From Xiphophorus maculatus (taxonomy: Eukaryota > Chordata > Actinopteri > Cyprinodontiformes > Poeciliidae): 64,000 nucleotides of DNA. Shown piece after piece: positions 23,968 through 35,489 of this stretch. The translations under genes were made by a program, and so were the position numbers. A model generated the notes under the pieces. It saw only the letters and a list, made by a program, of their open reading frames with translations, was not told the origin of the DNA and did no database searches. Location: the NCBI RefSeq assembly GCF_002775205.1, contig NC_036458.1:3750560-3814559 (forward strand), read 5' to 3'. Each line of letters opens with the position of its first letter. Positions within the stretch are counted from its first letter, which is position 1.

Positions 23968-23981
23968 CCACTAGAGGGCGG
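23968..23981 (+). promoter_or_regulatory. CTCF core motif match downstream of akt1s1
   Basis: CCACTAGAGGGCGG fits CCASYAGRKGGCRS exactly. It lies about 30 bp beyond the distal akt1s1 poly(A) signal, between akt1s1 and the SPRY gene. Confidence 0.5.
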
Positions 23982-24054
23982 TAACGCACCATAAGAAAGA
24001 AAAATCAACGAAGTATCTGAAGTTTACTCAAACATGAAAATATCACTAATTATA

Positions 24055-24345
24055 CCCAAACTGATTTTCTCAAGCCTTTATTTGTTACTTAGGATTTTTA
24101 ACTTGTAGCCAAATAGAGTAAATAGATTAATTTCAGTAACTTTTGAAAAAATGTGTTTTTAGGAATAGTTTAGTTTTGCTTCACTTTTTAATATTTCTGA
24201 AGAGTTGCTACTCTTACTTGAGTCAAATTTCTGGTAACCCACTGCGAGTAACTTCTCACGATGAAGAAAATACACATCAGAAACACACATTATGTTACAG
24301 TGAGACCTCTTGTTTACACACATTTAGACATTATGTGAATATACA
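24055..24345. repeat. AGTACTTGAGTA-type interspersed repeat
   Basis: TACTTGAGTCAAATTTCTGG and AGAGTAAATAG...TTTCAGTAACTTTTGAA match the copies in akt1s1 intron 5. Confidence 0.5.
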
Positions 24346-24848
24346 GTAAACGGTAAATATTGTTGCAGGAAGTTCATTAGCCTGTTCTAACATGTATGCA
24401 CCAACATGCAAGTATTAGTTTGAAAGGTTTTATGAAAAAAATCAATTTGTAGTTTTCAAAATGTTAGTCTTTAAAATACTAGAATTTGTACATTTTAAAA
24501 TCAAATTTCATCACTTGTGTCTTCCAATAAAATGGCATATTATGGCCATCTTAGAAAAAATCAATTTATGCCAAAAGTAAAATTTTGAGATTAAACTCAA
24601 ATTTTCTAGAAAAAAGGGAAAAGTTTCAAAAATATTTTTTTTTCGACTGCCATCATTAAAGTTTAAGAGTTTTTTGTTTGTTTTTTTAAGTCGAAAACAT
24701 TCAACCTTTGAAAGTCAGAATTGTTCACTTTCTTTCCCCTCAATTTTTTTGGGAGATTTTTAATGGCGCTCATTGCTAATGCATTGTTGCCCGGATGTTC
24801 GGACTACGCACGAGCAGAACGGCAACATCTGAACGTTGGAAGAAGACG

Positions 24849-24971
24849 ATGTCCATCCAGGGCGCTTCACTTCAATATTCTTCGACACAGAAGCACAGTG
24901 TGAGGAAACTAAAACGATGGTTGAAATGCAGAGGACTCAAAGTGAGCGGAAAGAAGGCAGCCCTGGTTTGA
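24849..24971 (+). pseudogene. SAP-domain-like coding fragment
   Basis: An ATG at 24849 opens 40 codons ending KLKRWLKCRGLKVSGKKAAL before a TGA at 24969. This pattern, with KxKRWL, CRGLK and SGKKAxLV, is that of a SAP DNA-binding helix-extension-helix motif. A possible donor AAAG|GTAGTT follows the stop. SAP modules are found in nuclear proteins and in some fish transposon proteins. No downstream exon was found, so this is treated as a fragment of unknown origin. A 28-bp minisatellite begins about 50 bp further on. Confidence 0.4.
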
Positions 24972-25025
24972 AAGGTAGTTTTATTTTTCTTTTTATGGCT
25001 ACGGACAGCGTGTTAGCTAACACTC

Positions 25026-25294
25026 GTTAGCACTGTGTTATTAGCTAGCACTCGCTAGCACTGTGTTATTAGCTAGCACTCGCTAGCACTGTGTTATTAG
25101 CTAGCACTCGCTAGCACTGTGTTATTAGCTAGCACTCGCTAGCACTGTGTTATTAGCTAGCATTCGCTAGCACTGTGTTATTAGCTAGCATTCGCTAGCA
25201 CTGTGTTATTAGCTAGCACTCACTAGCACTGTGTTATTAGCTAGCATTCGCTAGCACTGTGTTATTAGCTAGCACTCGCTAGCACTGTGTTACC
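25026..25294. repeat. 28-bp minisatellite, about 9.6 copies
   Basis: The unit is GCTAGCACTGTGTTATTAGC followed by TAGCACTC, nearly perfectly repeated with occasional ACTC/ATTC variants. Each unit carries two GCTAG palindromic blocks. There are no spacers between units, so it is not a CRISPR array. Confidence 0.95.
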
Positions 25295-26029
25295 TGGGCC
25301 TACCTTGCTTGACAATCTGTGTAGGTAAAAGTATTGATTCATCAATGCATTGAAGTTCAGTTTTCCAATTAAATAATTTAATTCTATTGGTGGGTATTGA
25401 ATCGCACATATTCATAACTTAAATCAGAAGATCACAAACAAAATCAGCTGTTGAGACCCACAAACATTTCCCCCAAAACACAGCTCTAGGTACAAAAATC
25501 TGCCTGAATAATTGGTAGGAAATATACCAGAAGCCTGTTGATTTCTTTAGGAAATATGTCAGTGAAAGGCAACTTGCTGAGGAACTTTTAACTTAATATT
25601 AATGATGGTATTTGTTTTGTTTTGATCTTGTCATCACTAAAGTTAAACTAATGTTTGCATTCATTCCAACACAGAAAAAAAAGTCAGTTGAGTGTCGACT
25701 TCATACTGACGCAGTGAAGAAGACTAGTTTATTGACTACATTCAGGACAATTAAGCAAGGTCAAAGTAATAAAAACACCCAACTTTATCTTGTCTAACTT
25801 AAATGAACAAAAACAAATGAAGATCTGAAGGTGTTTTCATGCATTCAGAAAAAAAACCAACCTGCAAACATGTCGCCAAGTATTCAGTTGTGCTTCAAAG
25901 CTTGTTTTTTCTCCAATCACACTAAAACGAACACTTTGTTGTAAAACCGCTGCTGCCTTATTCCCACAACTATGGAAGCCCATTTCTGCCATGAACCAAA
26001 AAATAAAAGCCAGCCAGGAAGTCAAATTT

Positions 26030-26475
26030 TGAGTTTTATAATCATGAAAACAAAAGTAAAAAGTCTTATAAATATGACTTTAAAATTTATAATTTTACAA
26101 GTTACATTTATATGAGTTAAAACTCTTAATTTTACAAGTTTTAAAATCATAATTATAAGAACAAAAGTCATAATTTTGTGAATAAAGGTCATAGTTATGA
26201 GTTTCAGTTAAAATTATGGGAAAAAGTCATCATTTGGGGTTTTAAAGTCATAATTATGAGGATACGGGTCAAAATTATGAAAATATAGACAGAGAAAAGT
26301 CATAACTATAAGTTTTTAAGTCATAATTATGAGATTAAAAGTCATCATTTTGAGTTTTAATGTCATAATTTCTCATTTGAATGTCATAATTTTGAGATTC
26401 AAAGTCATAATTTGCAAATAGTTTCTCTTAGGAGGCTTACTCCAGTATATCAAAAATTATGACTTATAAAGTCAA
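26030..26475. repeat. degenerate GTCATAATTTTGAG simple-sequence repeat
   Basis: About 15-20-bp degenerate units (AAGTCATAATTATGAG, AAGTCATCATTTTGAG) are repeated across the stretch. Related low-complexity DNA occurs at 1-160, 7497-7690, 43975-44060 and 58195-58480. Confidence 0.7.
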
Positions 26476-26550
26476 AATTATGACATCCTGTGGGCTCTTG
26501 TTTTTTCATTCATGGGATGGATGGGCTTCCATTGAAATCCCTTTCAAGTG

Positions 26551-28730
26551 TCAGTGATCTTTTTTCCGGATAAGACAGAAGGAATTTGTTCCAATCCAGA
26601 ACCCGGGGAAAATTCTCTCCTCGAATTTGGCTTTGTACTTGTGGATCAGCCGCACCTCCTTCTCGGAGTCTCCCTCCACCGACAGGAAGGAGATGACGCC
26701 GGCCGGCAGGTCGACGTAGACGCCCACGGTGGGGGATGGCGGCAGCTTAATGTCAATGTTCTCACCGTTGTGCCAGACCTGGTAGCAGGAACCAGACCAG
26801 CCGACTCCCCAGGAGCCTTTGTTCTCCCCGAGACCGCAGGGCACCTCCTGGCCTTTACGGGGCAAACTCTCCGCCACCACGCCGATCACCACCCAGCCGT
26901 CGTAGTCCACCTCCCAGTAGCCTCGGACACCCATCAAGCCCTCCTTACACAGCACCTGCAACAGGAGACGTTCGTGAAACCCGCAGCGCTCCGCTCTACG
27001 GCAGCGTGCTAGAGATGGACAGAAAAAGCTACAGAAAATTTATGCCAAATTTTTAGATTAAGCTTTTGTAAAAACATTTTCAAGAAAAAACTTGAAAATT
27101 TCAGAGTATCAAAAATAAAAAAATTGCTAAACCCCCCCGTCCCCAAAAAAAAATTTCTAGAAAAAAACTTTTAATTTTCTCAGTTTGAAAAGCTAAGATT
27201 TTGCTACACAAACCTAAGAATTGTTCTAAAAAAAAACTAGAACATTTCTGAGTTTCAAAAGTTGAAAATTTTTGACTTTTGGAAACTTTCTGAGTTTTAA
27301 AAGTCAGAAATTTGCTAGAAAAAAAATTAAATCTTCAAATTGATCTAGAATGTTCTAGAAAATAAAGAAATTTCCGAGTTTGAAAAGTCAAAATTACTAG
27401 AAAACTCCAAAATATAAAAAAGTGCAAAATTTTAAGATTTATCTCAAAAGTTAGATATTTTAAACTTTTTAAACTCCAAAAATTATAAGTTTTTTCTTGA
27501 AAATGTTTAGATTAATCTCAAAATCTCTTATTTTTTCCCAGAAATTCACTCCCTTTTTTCAGAGCTCTAGAATTTCTACAGACTATATATAGTGAGGTCA
27601 ATTTCCCAGTCGAAAAAATCAACTGAAACTTCCTCCAAAGTCTGATTTCCTACCTGGAAAGTTGGAGCAACTCGACTAACCTCAGTTAGTTAAATAGTTA
27701 ACCATATTTCAACATGGCCGCTCCTCGCATCACCACGTTAGATATGTTGGAAACGCGTTTATTTCACAAGACACATATAAAAGTGCATCTAAAACCAATG
27801 TAACATGTAGCCCCTGCAACTCTAAACTGAACCAATTAAAAGCGGTGTTTGATTATGGCCTTTCGTAAACCATGTTAATGGGCCTCGCCATGTTGCGACC
27901 TTTGAGTTCCAGGCCTGAGTCCTACCTGTGGTGAGTCCTGGTATCTTTCAGGCCTGTTGGGATAAGGGCAGACTGCGTCCGAGATACGAGCCACTTTGGC
28001 TCTGCCCTCAGAAATCCACAGCAGCTTCTGTGCTGTTTTGTCATCCAGAGAGACGGGGAACCAGTCTGAGGAGGTAGAAAAATAACTTGCGTGTGGAAAT
28101 GTGGCTAAAACATGGAGGTTCTTAAAGGTGACCTATTATTTTCTGTTTAAGGGCATCTTGTCACTTTGAATCCAAATAAACTGCTTCTGGCCACGATCCC
28201 AAACTCAAAGTTTATAATCGGATGTGAAAATGGCTGTAAAGAGTTGCGCAATTATACAACCATACACCTTTGAAAAGCAGAAGTGGATCCTCCTGCACAG
28301 CCAATAAGATTGCAGCAAGTGGTTTCCATATGGAAAGTCAACAAGGAAACACTTATCTTTTCCAGCAGACAAACTGGAAAAAATACCTTGTAACTCTGCT
28401 TGGGTTGCTAGGTGACAGACTAGACTTGGCTGGGGTTGCTAAGTAACGGGTTAGTTAACAATAGAGGGGTTTTTGAAATGTATTTGTTTTTTTATGCGGT
28501 TGGGATTTTTAAAAACAGTTTTAAGTTACTCTTAACTTATTTTTGTCTTATTTCAAGTGTACTGAGATATTTGCACTAGAAACTAGGCCAACAATACTTT
28601 CTGAGATTTTGTGTTTTTGCAGCGTAGGTATAGATGATGGACATTTAAAAGCTTTAGAAAGCCTTACACTTCATGAAGTCAGCTCTGGTAGTTGGTTCAG
28701 GGATATTTGGCTCATATGGCGGCAGCTTCT
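26551..28730 (-). CDS. PRY-SPRY (B30.2) domain of a TRIM-like gene, 5' part not found
   Basis: Three exons join in phase: 28730-28668 (or from 28728), 28065-27926 and 26955-26551, with the stop at 26551-26553; about 202 codons. The short first exon reads LPPYEPNIPEPTTRADFMK, the linker typical of fish TRIM16/25-like genes. The second is the PRY part (VSLDDKTAQKLLWISEG, RPERYQDSPQ). The third is SPRY, with GVRGYWEVDYDGWVVIGVV, GSWGVGWSGSCYQVWHNG, VGVYVDLPAGVISFLSV and IFPGFWIG. B30.2 domains bind protein ligands; in TRIM proteins they set target choice for a RING E3 ligase. A 27-nt candidate exon (GKKESSAAE) lies at about 28843-28817, but no RING, B-box or coiled-coil exon is visible up to emc10. 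The gene may be SPRY-only, truncated, or have tiny upstream exons. Confidence 0.75.
27040..27560. repeat. degenerate AATTTTTGAGATTAATCTC repeat
   Basis: Poly(A/T)-rich, partly self-complementary units around CTCAAAATTT/AAAAGTCAAAAT and TTTCTAGAAAA fill the intron between the last two SPRY exons. Related stretches lie at 620-900, 8960-9310, 24560-24760, 32455-32745, 38150-38600 and 42420-42930. Confidence 0.6.
28128..28450. mobile_element. AAGGTGACCTATTAT-type interspersed repeat with X-box-like sites
   Basis: It begins AAAGGTGACCTATTATTTTC and ends with GGGTTGCTAGGTGAC...GGGTTGCTAAGTAAC. Shared interior phrases (TTGTCACTTTGAATCCAAATAA, CTGCTTCTGGCCACG, TTTGAAAAGCAG) recur at 35090-35470 and 63215-63510. 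Confidence 0.65.
28515..28627. mobile_element. half copy of CACTGCAAAAACAC-type palindromic MITE
   Basis: Right-hand half only: TTATTTCAAGTGTACTGAGATATTTGCACTAGAAACTAGGCC and similar, ending GTGTTTTTGCAGCGTA. It lies in the SPRY gene just before its short linker exon. Confidence 0.65.
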
Positions 28731-29454
28731 CTAGAGTGAGACAAAGATATATTTATTAGCATTTACCAGGATGACTGAATTAAAACAAACAGAATTTGGT
28801 GATTTACCTTCTGCAGCGCTGCTTTCTTTTTTCCCTAGACATTTCAAAACAGAAAGCAGGATTATATTGCAGTCATTTTGAGCACATATGCTCTCATGCT
28901 TCCATTCCCTTTGGTTGAAGCATTTTGTCTGCAGTTGCAAAGTTTTCTTTGGCTCATTTGTCCATATGCTGAAGAAATAATTCTGGATTATTCTTAAAAC
29001 GTACATCATCACAGTGTAACACATTTATTTATATGAATTAAAATATTCATTGGTTTAAGAAGGCCTACTTTCCTAGACAATGTTATAAAAATGGACATAA
29101 TTTAAGTAGAAAAGTGTGTGTTGGACCTGTGGGACTGTTAGCTACTACTGTAGGTACCATCACTGCACCCTCCAGTAGATTCATCCGTGACAAAAAAAAG
29201 ACTAATTTTTATAATAATCACATCTTTTATGATATTAACTAAATGTGTTATCTGACTTTACAACGCTGTATACCATGTGTTAATGAAAAAAAAAATTATT
29301 CTCTCTTTTCTCACATTTGATTACTGTGCACCGGCACATACGTTACATTTTTTTTCAGTAGCAGTCCAGCAAATGCAATTAAACTACTTTTATCTTTATT
29401 TCTTCTTATTCTCTTTAGATCTTATACAATGACAATTAGCACATGCAGATCATA

Positions 29455-29660
29455 CAATCACAGTGGAATCAACTCACTCTTCGGTTACCTAGCAACTCAC
29501 TCACTCTTTGGTTACCTAGCAACAGTCTGCTGAGTAACTGGCGCAGCGGCAGTTCAAGGTTTTCCAACCATTCCTCACAACTGCTTACAAATAAAAAAAA
29601 CAACACTGTGTTGGGGAAAGTGGATAAAGCAGGAAAGTCACGCCATCAGTTTGGCAGAAG
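29455..29660. mobile_element. repeat carrying tandem GTTACCTAGCAAC units
   Basis: CACTCTTCGGTTACCTAGCAACTCACTCACTCTTTGGTTACCTAGCAAC-like units are followed by CTGAGTAACTGGCGCAGCGGCAGTT. It is the same family as 57245-57425 and, inverted, 1655-1860. Confidence 0.7.
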
Positions 29661-30287
29661 TTTAGATAATTAAAACAACAAAAAACTAACGACTAATTGT
29701 CGATATTGACCGATGATAAAACACTTATGTTGTGATCCGTTTTCCAGCTCTAACAAGATGAAAAATGTCATCTTGTCTCTGTCTGTGAACGTCCCTGTCT
29801 GACATGTGTTCTTATTTATCCGAGGAGATGTTTGCAAACTTTTTAAATAAGAAACCACTTGATACATAAAACCGTCACATTAACAGAACGTATGGAGACA
29901 CCATGTTCCAAATGTTCAACATTAGAAGAGGCAAAGGTCGACTGTGGCATGTCGGAAAACGGGCGAGCCAGACACGGATGACCTCATCAGTCCTATTTAA
30001 CCGCGCCCTCTGTTCATTAAATGAGACAATGAAGAAGAAAGAGAGAAAACGGCAAACGCCGCAGAGGGATCAGGATTGAGACGTCAAGTCAGTGGCGAGC
30101 TGGAAGACTGAAAATATCCAGGATGTTCCATGGAGCAGCAGGAAGCGCCAGCCGGGATAAACTGACTCCATGATGGATGGCCTGACATCACAGCAATAGA
30201 GACATGAAGGGCAGGGAGGCATGAGGATATTTAAAGGAACCGGCTCTTTAAAAGGGATAAAGTTTATTAGAATTCAGTGTCTGAACA

Positions 30288-31600
30288 CTGCAAAAACACA
30301 AAACCATGTGTCTTATGGTTAAAGTGTTTTTATGTTTATATCTGTCTGATGTTTTCTCACTTCTAGCTGCAATTTGTTTCCACAGCTCAAGATTTTATAT
30401 GACATCTTTAGTTTTAATAACTATTTCTACACTAAAAACATGACACCTTACCAAGTATTTTTGATCTGGTTTTCACTGCAAATACCTTAAAATGCTTAAA
30501 ATAAGACAAAACTAACTTACAAGCAACTTTTCAGCAAGATGTAGAATATTCAAGTCAATAATTCCTTGTTATTGATGAAAAACTACCAGTTCCACTTGTA
30601 GTAAGTGAAATAATCTGCTAGTATAAATACCACATGTTTTTAAAATTAATATTAAGGAATTATTTACTTAAAACAAGCTCCTGTATCTTGCTGAAAAGTT
30701 ACTTGTAAGTTAGTTTTGTCTAATTTAAAGTGCCTTAACATATTTGCGCTAGAAACAAGACCACAGTGCTTGGTAAGATTTTGTGTTTTTGCAGTGTTAG
30801 AAGACGTTTGAGGTTATAACCTAAGAACACTGCAAAAACACAAAGTCTTACAGAGTATTTTGGACTAGCCTGTAGTGCAAATATCTTAGTACACTTTAAA
30901 TAAGACAAAACTAACTGACAAGTAACTTTTCAGCAAGGCATAGGAGCCTGTTTGAGTAAACATTCTTTCAATTTTGATAAAGCTCTAGTTCCATTGATTA
31001 TTCCACTTGTAACATGGGAAAATGTCTTGTAAGGAAAATAATCTGCCAGTGGATCAAGTACTTTATTAAAACCAACATTAAGGAATTAATTACCTAAATC
31101 TTTTGCAGTGTTGAAATGTTTTTGACCATATAACTATTGAACTCTACAAAAACACAGAATCTACTTTGTATTTTTGATCTAGTTTATATAATGCTAACCC
31201 ATGGAACACTGCTTGGGTTGCTAGGTAACGGGGCTGAGCTAGGCTGGGGTTGCTAGGTAACAGCACAGTGCCCATGGAATGTGACTTAACTGCAAACACA
31301 CCAAATCTTACCAAGTAGTTTTGTCTTGCTTCTAGTCCCAATATCTTAGTTGTGTAAGTAAATTCATAAAATTATTTTTTTTAAAGTACTGGTTCCACTG
31401 ACAGATTATTTCACTTGTAACAAAACATTTTCTCCACGTTAGAGTAATCTGCCAGGTGAACCGGTACTTTTCCACTTATATTAAGGGATTTTTTACATAA
31501 AACAAACTCCTACATTTTGCTGAAAAGTTCGTTTTTTCTTATCTCAAGTATACTAAGATATTTGCCCAAGAAACTAGACTAAAAACACTTGTTTTTGTTT
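30288..31600. mobile_element. nest of three CACTGCAAAAACAC-type palindromic MITEs
   Basis: Copies lie at about 30288-30799, 30829-31115 and 31143-31600. Each starts near CACTGCAAAAACACAAA and ends near GTGTTTTTGCAGTG. Each is largely one long inverted repeat, with left-arm phrases (GCAAATATCTTAGTACACTT, GACAAAACTAACTTACAAGT) mirrored in the right arm. The third contains an inserted GGGTTGCTAGGTAAC repeat at about 31205-31262. No reading frame is present. Confidence 0.75.
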
Positions 31601-31619
31601 TGAACATATTCTGACTGAT

Positions 31620-33180
31620 TTTGTCTCAAATCAAGAGTCCCGCTAAAAGGTCAGCCGCGGCTCCTTGGATGATTTATGGGAGTTGTTTGTTTTGGACAGC
31701 CGGGCCAGTGGACTGTTTTCTCTCCACGACTCTGGTCTCATTGGGATGGAGTGACTCGTCTGGGCAGATCAGTTTCAAAACGTCCCACTGAGACAGCAAG
31801 ATCAGAGGATAGGGACATGAGGGGCAGATCTGGTCTCATCCCACGGCGTTTTTATCTGGTGTCAAGTCTTACCGGCTGGAAAAATGGCGTAAAGGTGCGG
31901 AAGGATTCTGGAGAAATTTCGTCCTTCAATCTGACTTTCTCATAAAATAAATCAATAAAGCAAAATTCTGACGCTATAAATCACTTAAGGAGGATTTTTG
32001 TGTTACTTCGTGCTTCAATTAAGCAGCCATAAATAACTCCGATATGAGCTTTTGCATTTTGTTACTTGAAATACTGTGCAGCATTTCACACTTCATTACT
32101 GCAGCAGCAGGAGGATGGATTAGTAACAACTGGGCTGGAGGCTGGAGGTGTCAGCTGCTAGGCATGGACTGGAAGTATGTATTTCAGAGAAGAAGAAAGG
32201 GCCAACAAAACATAAAAATGGTGACTTTTAATCTCAGAATCCTCTCAAATCCGAACAAATAATCAAACATTCTTAGTTTTATGTCAGTTATGTTGTTAGC
32301 ATACAGAAATAAACACATTACTGTCTTTTTTTCTTGGATTCCTAAACCTGGACTTGATCAACTCAAAGTCTGTTCCAATTTTATTTGGTAGATTTGATTT
32401 TTACGATTAGATTTATGTGATGGTGCTTAAACAGCTAAAACAATTATGATTCTGAGGAAGAAAAAGTCCGAATTCTGAAAAAAGAATCAGAATTTTGAGA
32501 AAAAGTTGGAATTCTGACAAAAGTCAAAATTCAGAGAAAAAAACAATTGAGAAAAAGGTCTGAATTTTGAGAAAAATTTCAAAATTATGGAAAAAGTTGG
32601 AATTCTGAGGAAAAAGTCATAATCTAGAGAAAAAAACGAATTTTGAGAAATAGTCGCAATTCTGGGGAAAAAAAGTCAGAATTCTGATGAGTCAAAATTC
32701 AGAAAAGAAAAACTATTGAGAAAAGGTCAGAATTTTAATTTGTTTTCCCAGTGGCCCTGATCCTCTTCTGCAGAAACAAGACATCTTCAAAGAAAAGCAT
32801 CTCAAAGACGCATCGAGTGGTCATGTTGCAACAGGTCAGGATTACCGAAGGCGAAAAAAAGGCAATGCGACACCGAGACGGCCGCTTTCTCAGTAGCAAA
32901 GCCACACACTTTATAGACGTGATTAATGGTCAGGGAAACACTGGCATGGTCCGAGGTGACGACGGCCGTTTGGCTCGGAGCTGGACTGCCGGGCCGGCGG
33001 GTATGAAGACACTCAATGGCAAATAAACAGCCTAATAAAACTGGTGATAAAACAAAGTGACGAGCAACAAATCACTGTGAACCCGGGACGGTTAATGTCA
33101 GAAAAACAAAGACATCGCGGTGACCTTTCATCTGAGCCCGGTGGCGACACTTTAAATAACTAATCAGAAACATGATGGAG
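31620..33180. other. intergenic DNA with GC-richer single-copy-looking islands
   Basis: 31640-31900 and 32800-33130 lack the repeat phrases seen elsewhere and are richer in CpG and GC than the surroundings. No ORF there has a recognisable protein. 32455-32745 between them is degenerate GAAAAAGTC/GAATTTTGAG low-complexity DNA. They could be conserved non-coding elements; this is inference only. Confidence 0.35.
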
Positions 33181-33224
33181 CAAAAATCAAAATGGCTTTT
33201 ATCCTATTACTATTTTCAGGGCTG

Positions 33225-33600
33225 AAACGGCTAATCATGATGAAATAATGTGAAATAGTCAACTAATTTAGTAAATGATTAATTGTTAACTGGAGCATGC
33301 AGACTCAAAGAGGCTATTTGCTGAAAGAACAGCAGATTCAGAGCAGTAATTAACCCACAACTGTAATATTTAGAAGTATATATATGTACTGCATTTAAAA
33401 AAACACATTTGTCTGTAAATAATTTTTAGTATTTTAGCCAAAACTCGTCAACTGGCAGTTTTAGTTTCACCTGGTTCAACTTCACTGAAGGAATGCTGTT
33501 TTTGGATTTTATGCAATAAAATGGTTGTTTTCCTAAGAGGATTTAAATTATTACTTTTAATGTACGTCTAAAATGGTGTAAAAAAAAGTTTAAGTGAAAA
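33225..33600. mobile_element. TTAATCGATTAATC-type MITE copy
   Basis: It opens GGGCTGAAACGGCTAATCATGATG, and ATTTTAGCCAAAACTCGTCAACTGGCA in its interior matches the copy at about 14790. Confidence 0.6.
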
Positions 33601-33609
33601 ATGAAAGAG

Positions 33610-34345
33610 ACAATTTCCACTGGTAGATTATTTCTCTTAAAACGTGGAACAAGGTTGTTAATGGTGAAATAATCTGCCAGTGGGACTAATACTTTTTCAT
33701 TCATAAATATTAAGGAGTTATTGACTTGAAACAAACTCTTATATCTTTCTGAAACGTTATTTATAAGTTAGTTTTGTCTTTTTGGAAGTTTACTAAGATA
33801 TTTGCACTACAAACTGTATCGAAAATACTTATCAAGTTTGTGCTTTTACAGTATAAAGAGTTATTAAAACTAGAATAGATGGACTATAAAGTGTTGAACT
33901 AAAGCAACTAATTTCATCTTTAAGTGAGAAAACATCAGACAGCATTAAAATAAACATAACACTTAAAATGTATGTTAAGACACATGAAAAGACAGTATTT
34001 AATTCAAGATGTTATGAAAACGCATTAAAATTAAATTAGAAATGCAAACGAAACAATAACGGACTTAATATGCGTAATACACTGCAAAAACCAAGTATTT
34101 TGTATTAGGTTCTAGTGCAAATTCCTCATTACACTAGAAATACGACAAAACTAACTTTTCAGCAACAATAGTAAAATAATCTGCCAGCAAATCTAGAACG
34201 TTTTATCAATATTCAAGAATTATTTACTTAAAATAAGCTAGGTTATCTTGCTAGTTCGTTTTGAGTTCTTTAAAGTCTAATAAAATATTTGCACTATAAA
34301 CTAGACCAAAATACTTGGTATGATTTTGTGTTTTTGCAGAGTAAT
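33610..34345. mobile_element. two CACTGCAAAAACAC-type palindromic MITE copies
   Basis: A partial copy lies at about 33610-33855 and a fuller one at 34080-34345. They show the family phrases AATAATCTGCCAGTGG, AAACTAGACCAAAATACTTGG and GTGTTTTTGCAG. Confidence 0.65.
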
Positions 34346-35085
34346 GTGGCTAAAAATAGTAATTAGTGGGGATGATTGGGAACCGGTTGTTTCCGGTGGG
34401 AGTCCATTCTTACCTGCTTTCTTGGGGACCGGCATGGTTCTGTTTGGCTCCTGCCGTGCAGCTCTTGTCAAAGTGCTAACTGGTAACTCCAAGGCTCACC
34501 TTTATCAACTTCTGATCAGTGAGGAGGGGCAGACGGATGAGCCGGTTTTTTGTCGGATCGGATGGAACCGTCCCAAAAAAAGGACGATCCCGTCACTTGA
34601 AACTCGTGATACTTTTTACTGGGAACCGGGCTGAGGTACCGAGGACATCCCAACCATTCCAGCATGTTTGCATGCACTCGTACTGAGCATGTGCAGGAGG
34701 GACACGCCTGCGTCGTATTAAATGAGATGATAAATCGCTGTATTTCTTAAAGACAAATGAGGGTGAAAAAACATGCAGCCCTGTGCCCTTTGGAGTCCTT
34801 TTAACTTAAAGAATGGCCGCTAACGATTAAACTGATCCCGAATCCAGATGCCGGGTAGTGGGGTTATTTTCTGTTTGTAGGGTTTGAGCCGTCACTAAGT
34901 GAGAAGGAAGCCAGCTTCTCACCGAGGAGCTGTCAGCGGTCCCAGTTCCCATCCATCAGGAGCTGCTGCCGTGGTGCCCTGGACGTCTGACTGGGAACAA
35001 ACTGTACCAACAGATGTTATAACGGAGGCAACAGCTGGAGGACGGTCTTCACCTTACAGATTGTCCTGATTCTATCAGTTTTCTG
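34346..35085. other. intergenic DNA, no gene recognised
   Basis: Moderately GC-rich, apparently single-copy sequence. The longest reading frame (about 34320-34634, plus) has no recognisable domain, no plausible splice context and overlaps the end of a MITE. Nothing else could be supported. Confidence 0.4.
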
Positions 35086-35089
35086 CTTT

Positions 35090-35470
35090 AAAGGTGACCT
35101 GCTCTGCTTCCTTAAACAGGTTAAAATAGGACTGCGGTCTATACAAACATGTTCATTACATTTTTTTTGTTTTTCACAAAATCATTCTCAGATAATGAGA
35201 TCTAGTTCATAATGAGCTGTTTTGGGTCGTCCTGTCACTTTAAATCCAAATAAGCTGCTGCTGGCCACACCCTCCTCCCCCCAACGCAATGTTTACATTT
35301 AATGTGAAAATGGCTGCAAACAGATTAGCAATTATATTAACATACAGCTTCAAAAAGCAGCAATTGTACAGCAAATACAGCAGTAAAACCAGCTGACCAA
35401 ACATTCTGGAGTTCTGTTTGGGTTGCTAGGGTAACGGGGCTGGGCTCGACTGTGTTGCTAGGTAACGAAG
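35090..35470. mobile_element. AAGGTGACC-type interspersed repeat with X-box-like sites
   Basis: AAAGGTGACCTGCTCTGCTTCC at its left end, CTGTCACTTTAAATCCAAATAAGCTG inside, and GGGTTGCTAGGGTAAC and TTGCTAGGTAACG at its right end match the copies at 28128 and 63215. Confidence 0.65.
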
Positions 35471-35489
35471 AAGTGCAAAGAAATGTCAC

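Noticed and set aside
25026..25294. Possible CRISPR-like array
   Set aside because: Units abut without spacers and the DNA is vertebrate; it is a minisatellite.
26548..27012. 154-codon plus-strand frame
   Set aside because: Antisense shadow of the SPRY exon, which has the recognisable domain on the minus strand.
34320..34634. 104-codon plus-strand frame
   Set aside because: Starts in a MITE end, has no recognised domain and no splice or promoter context.
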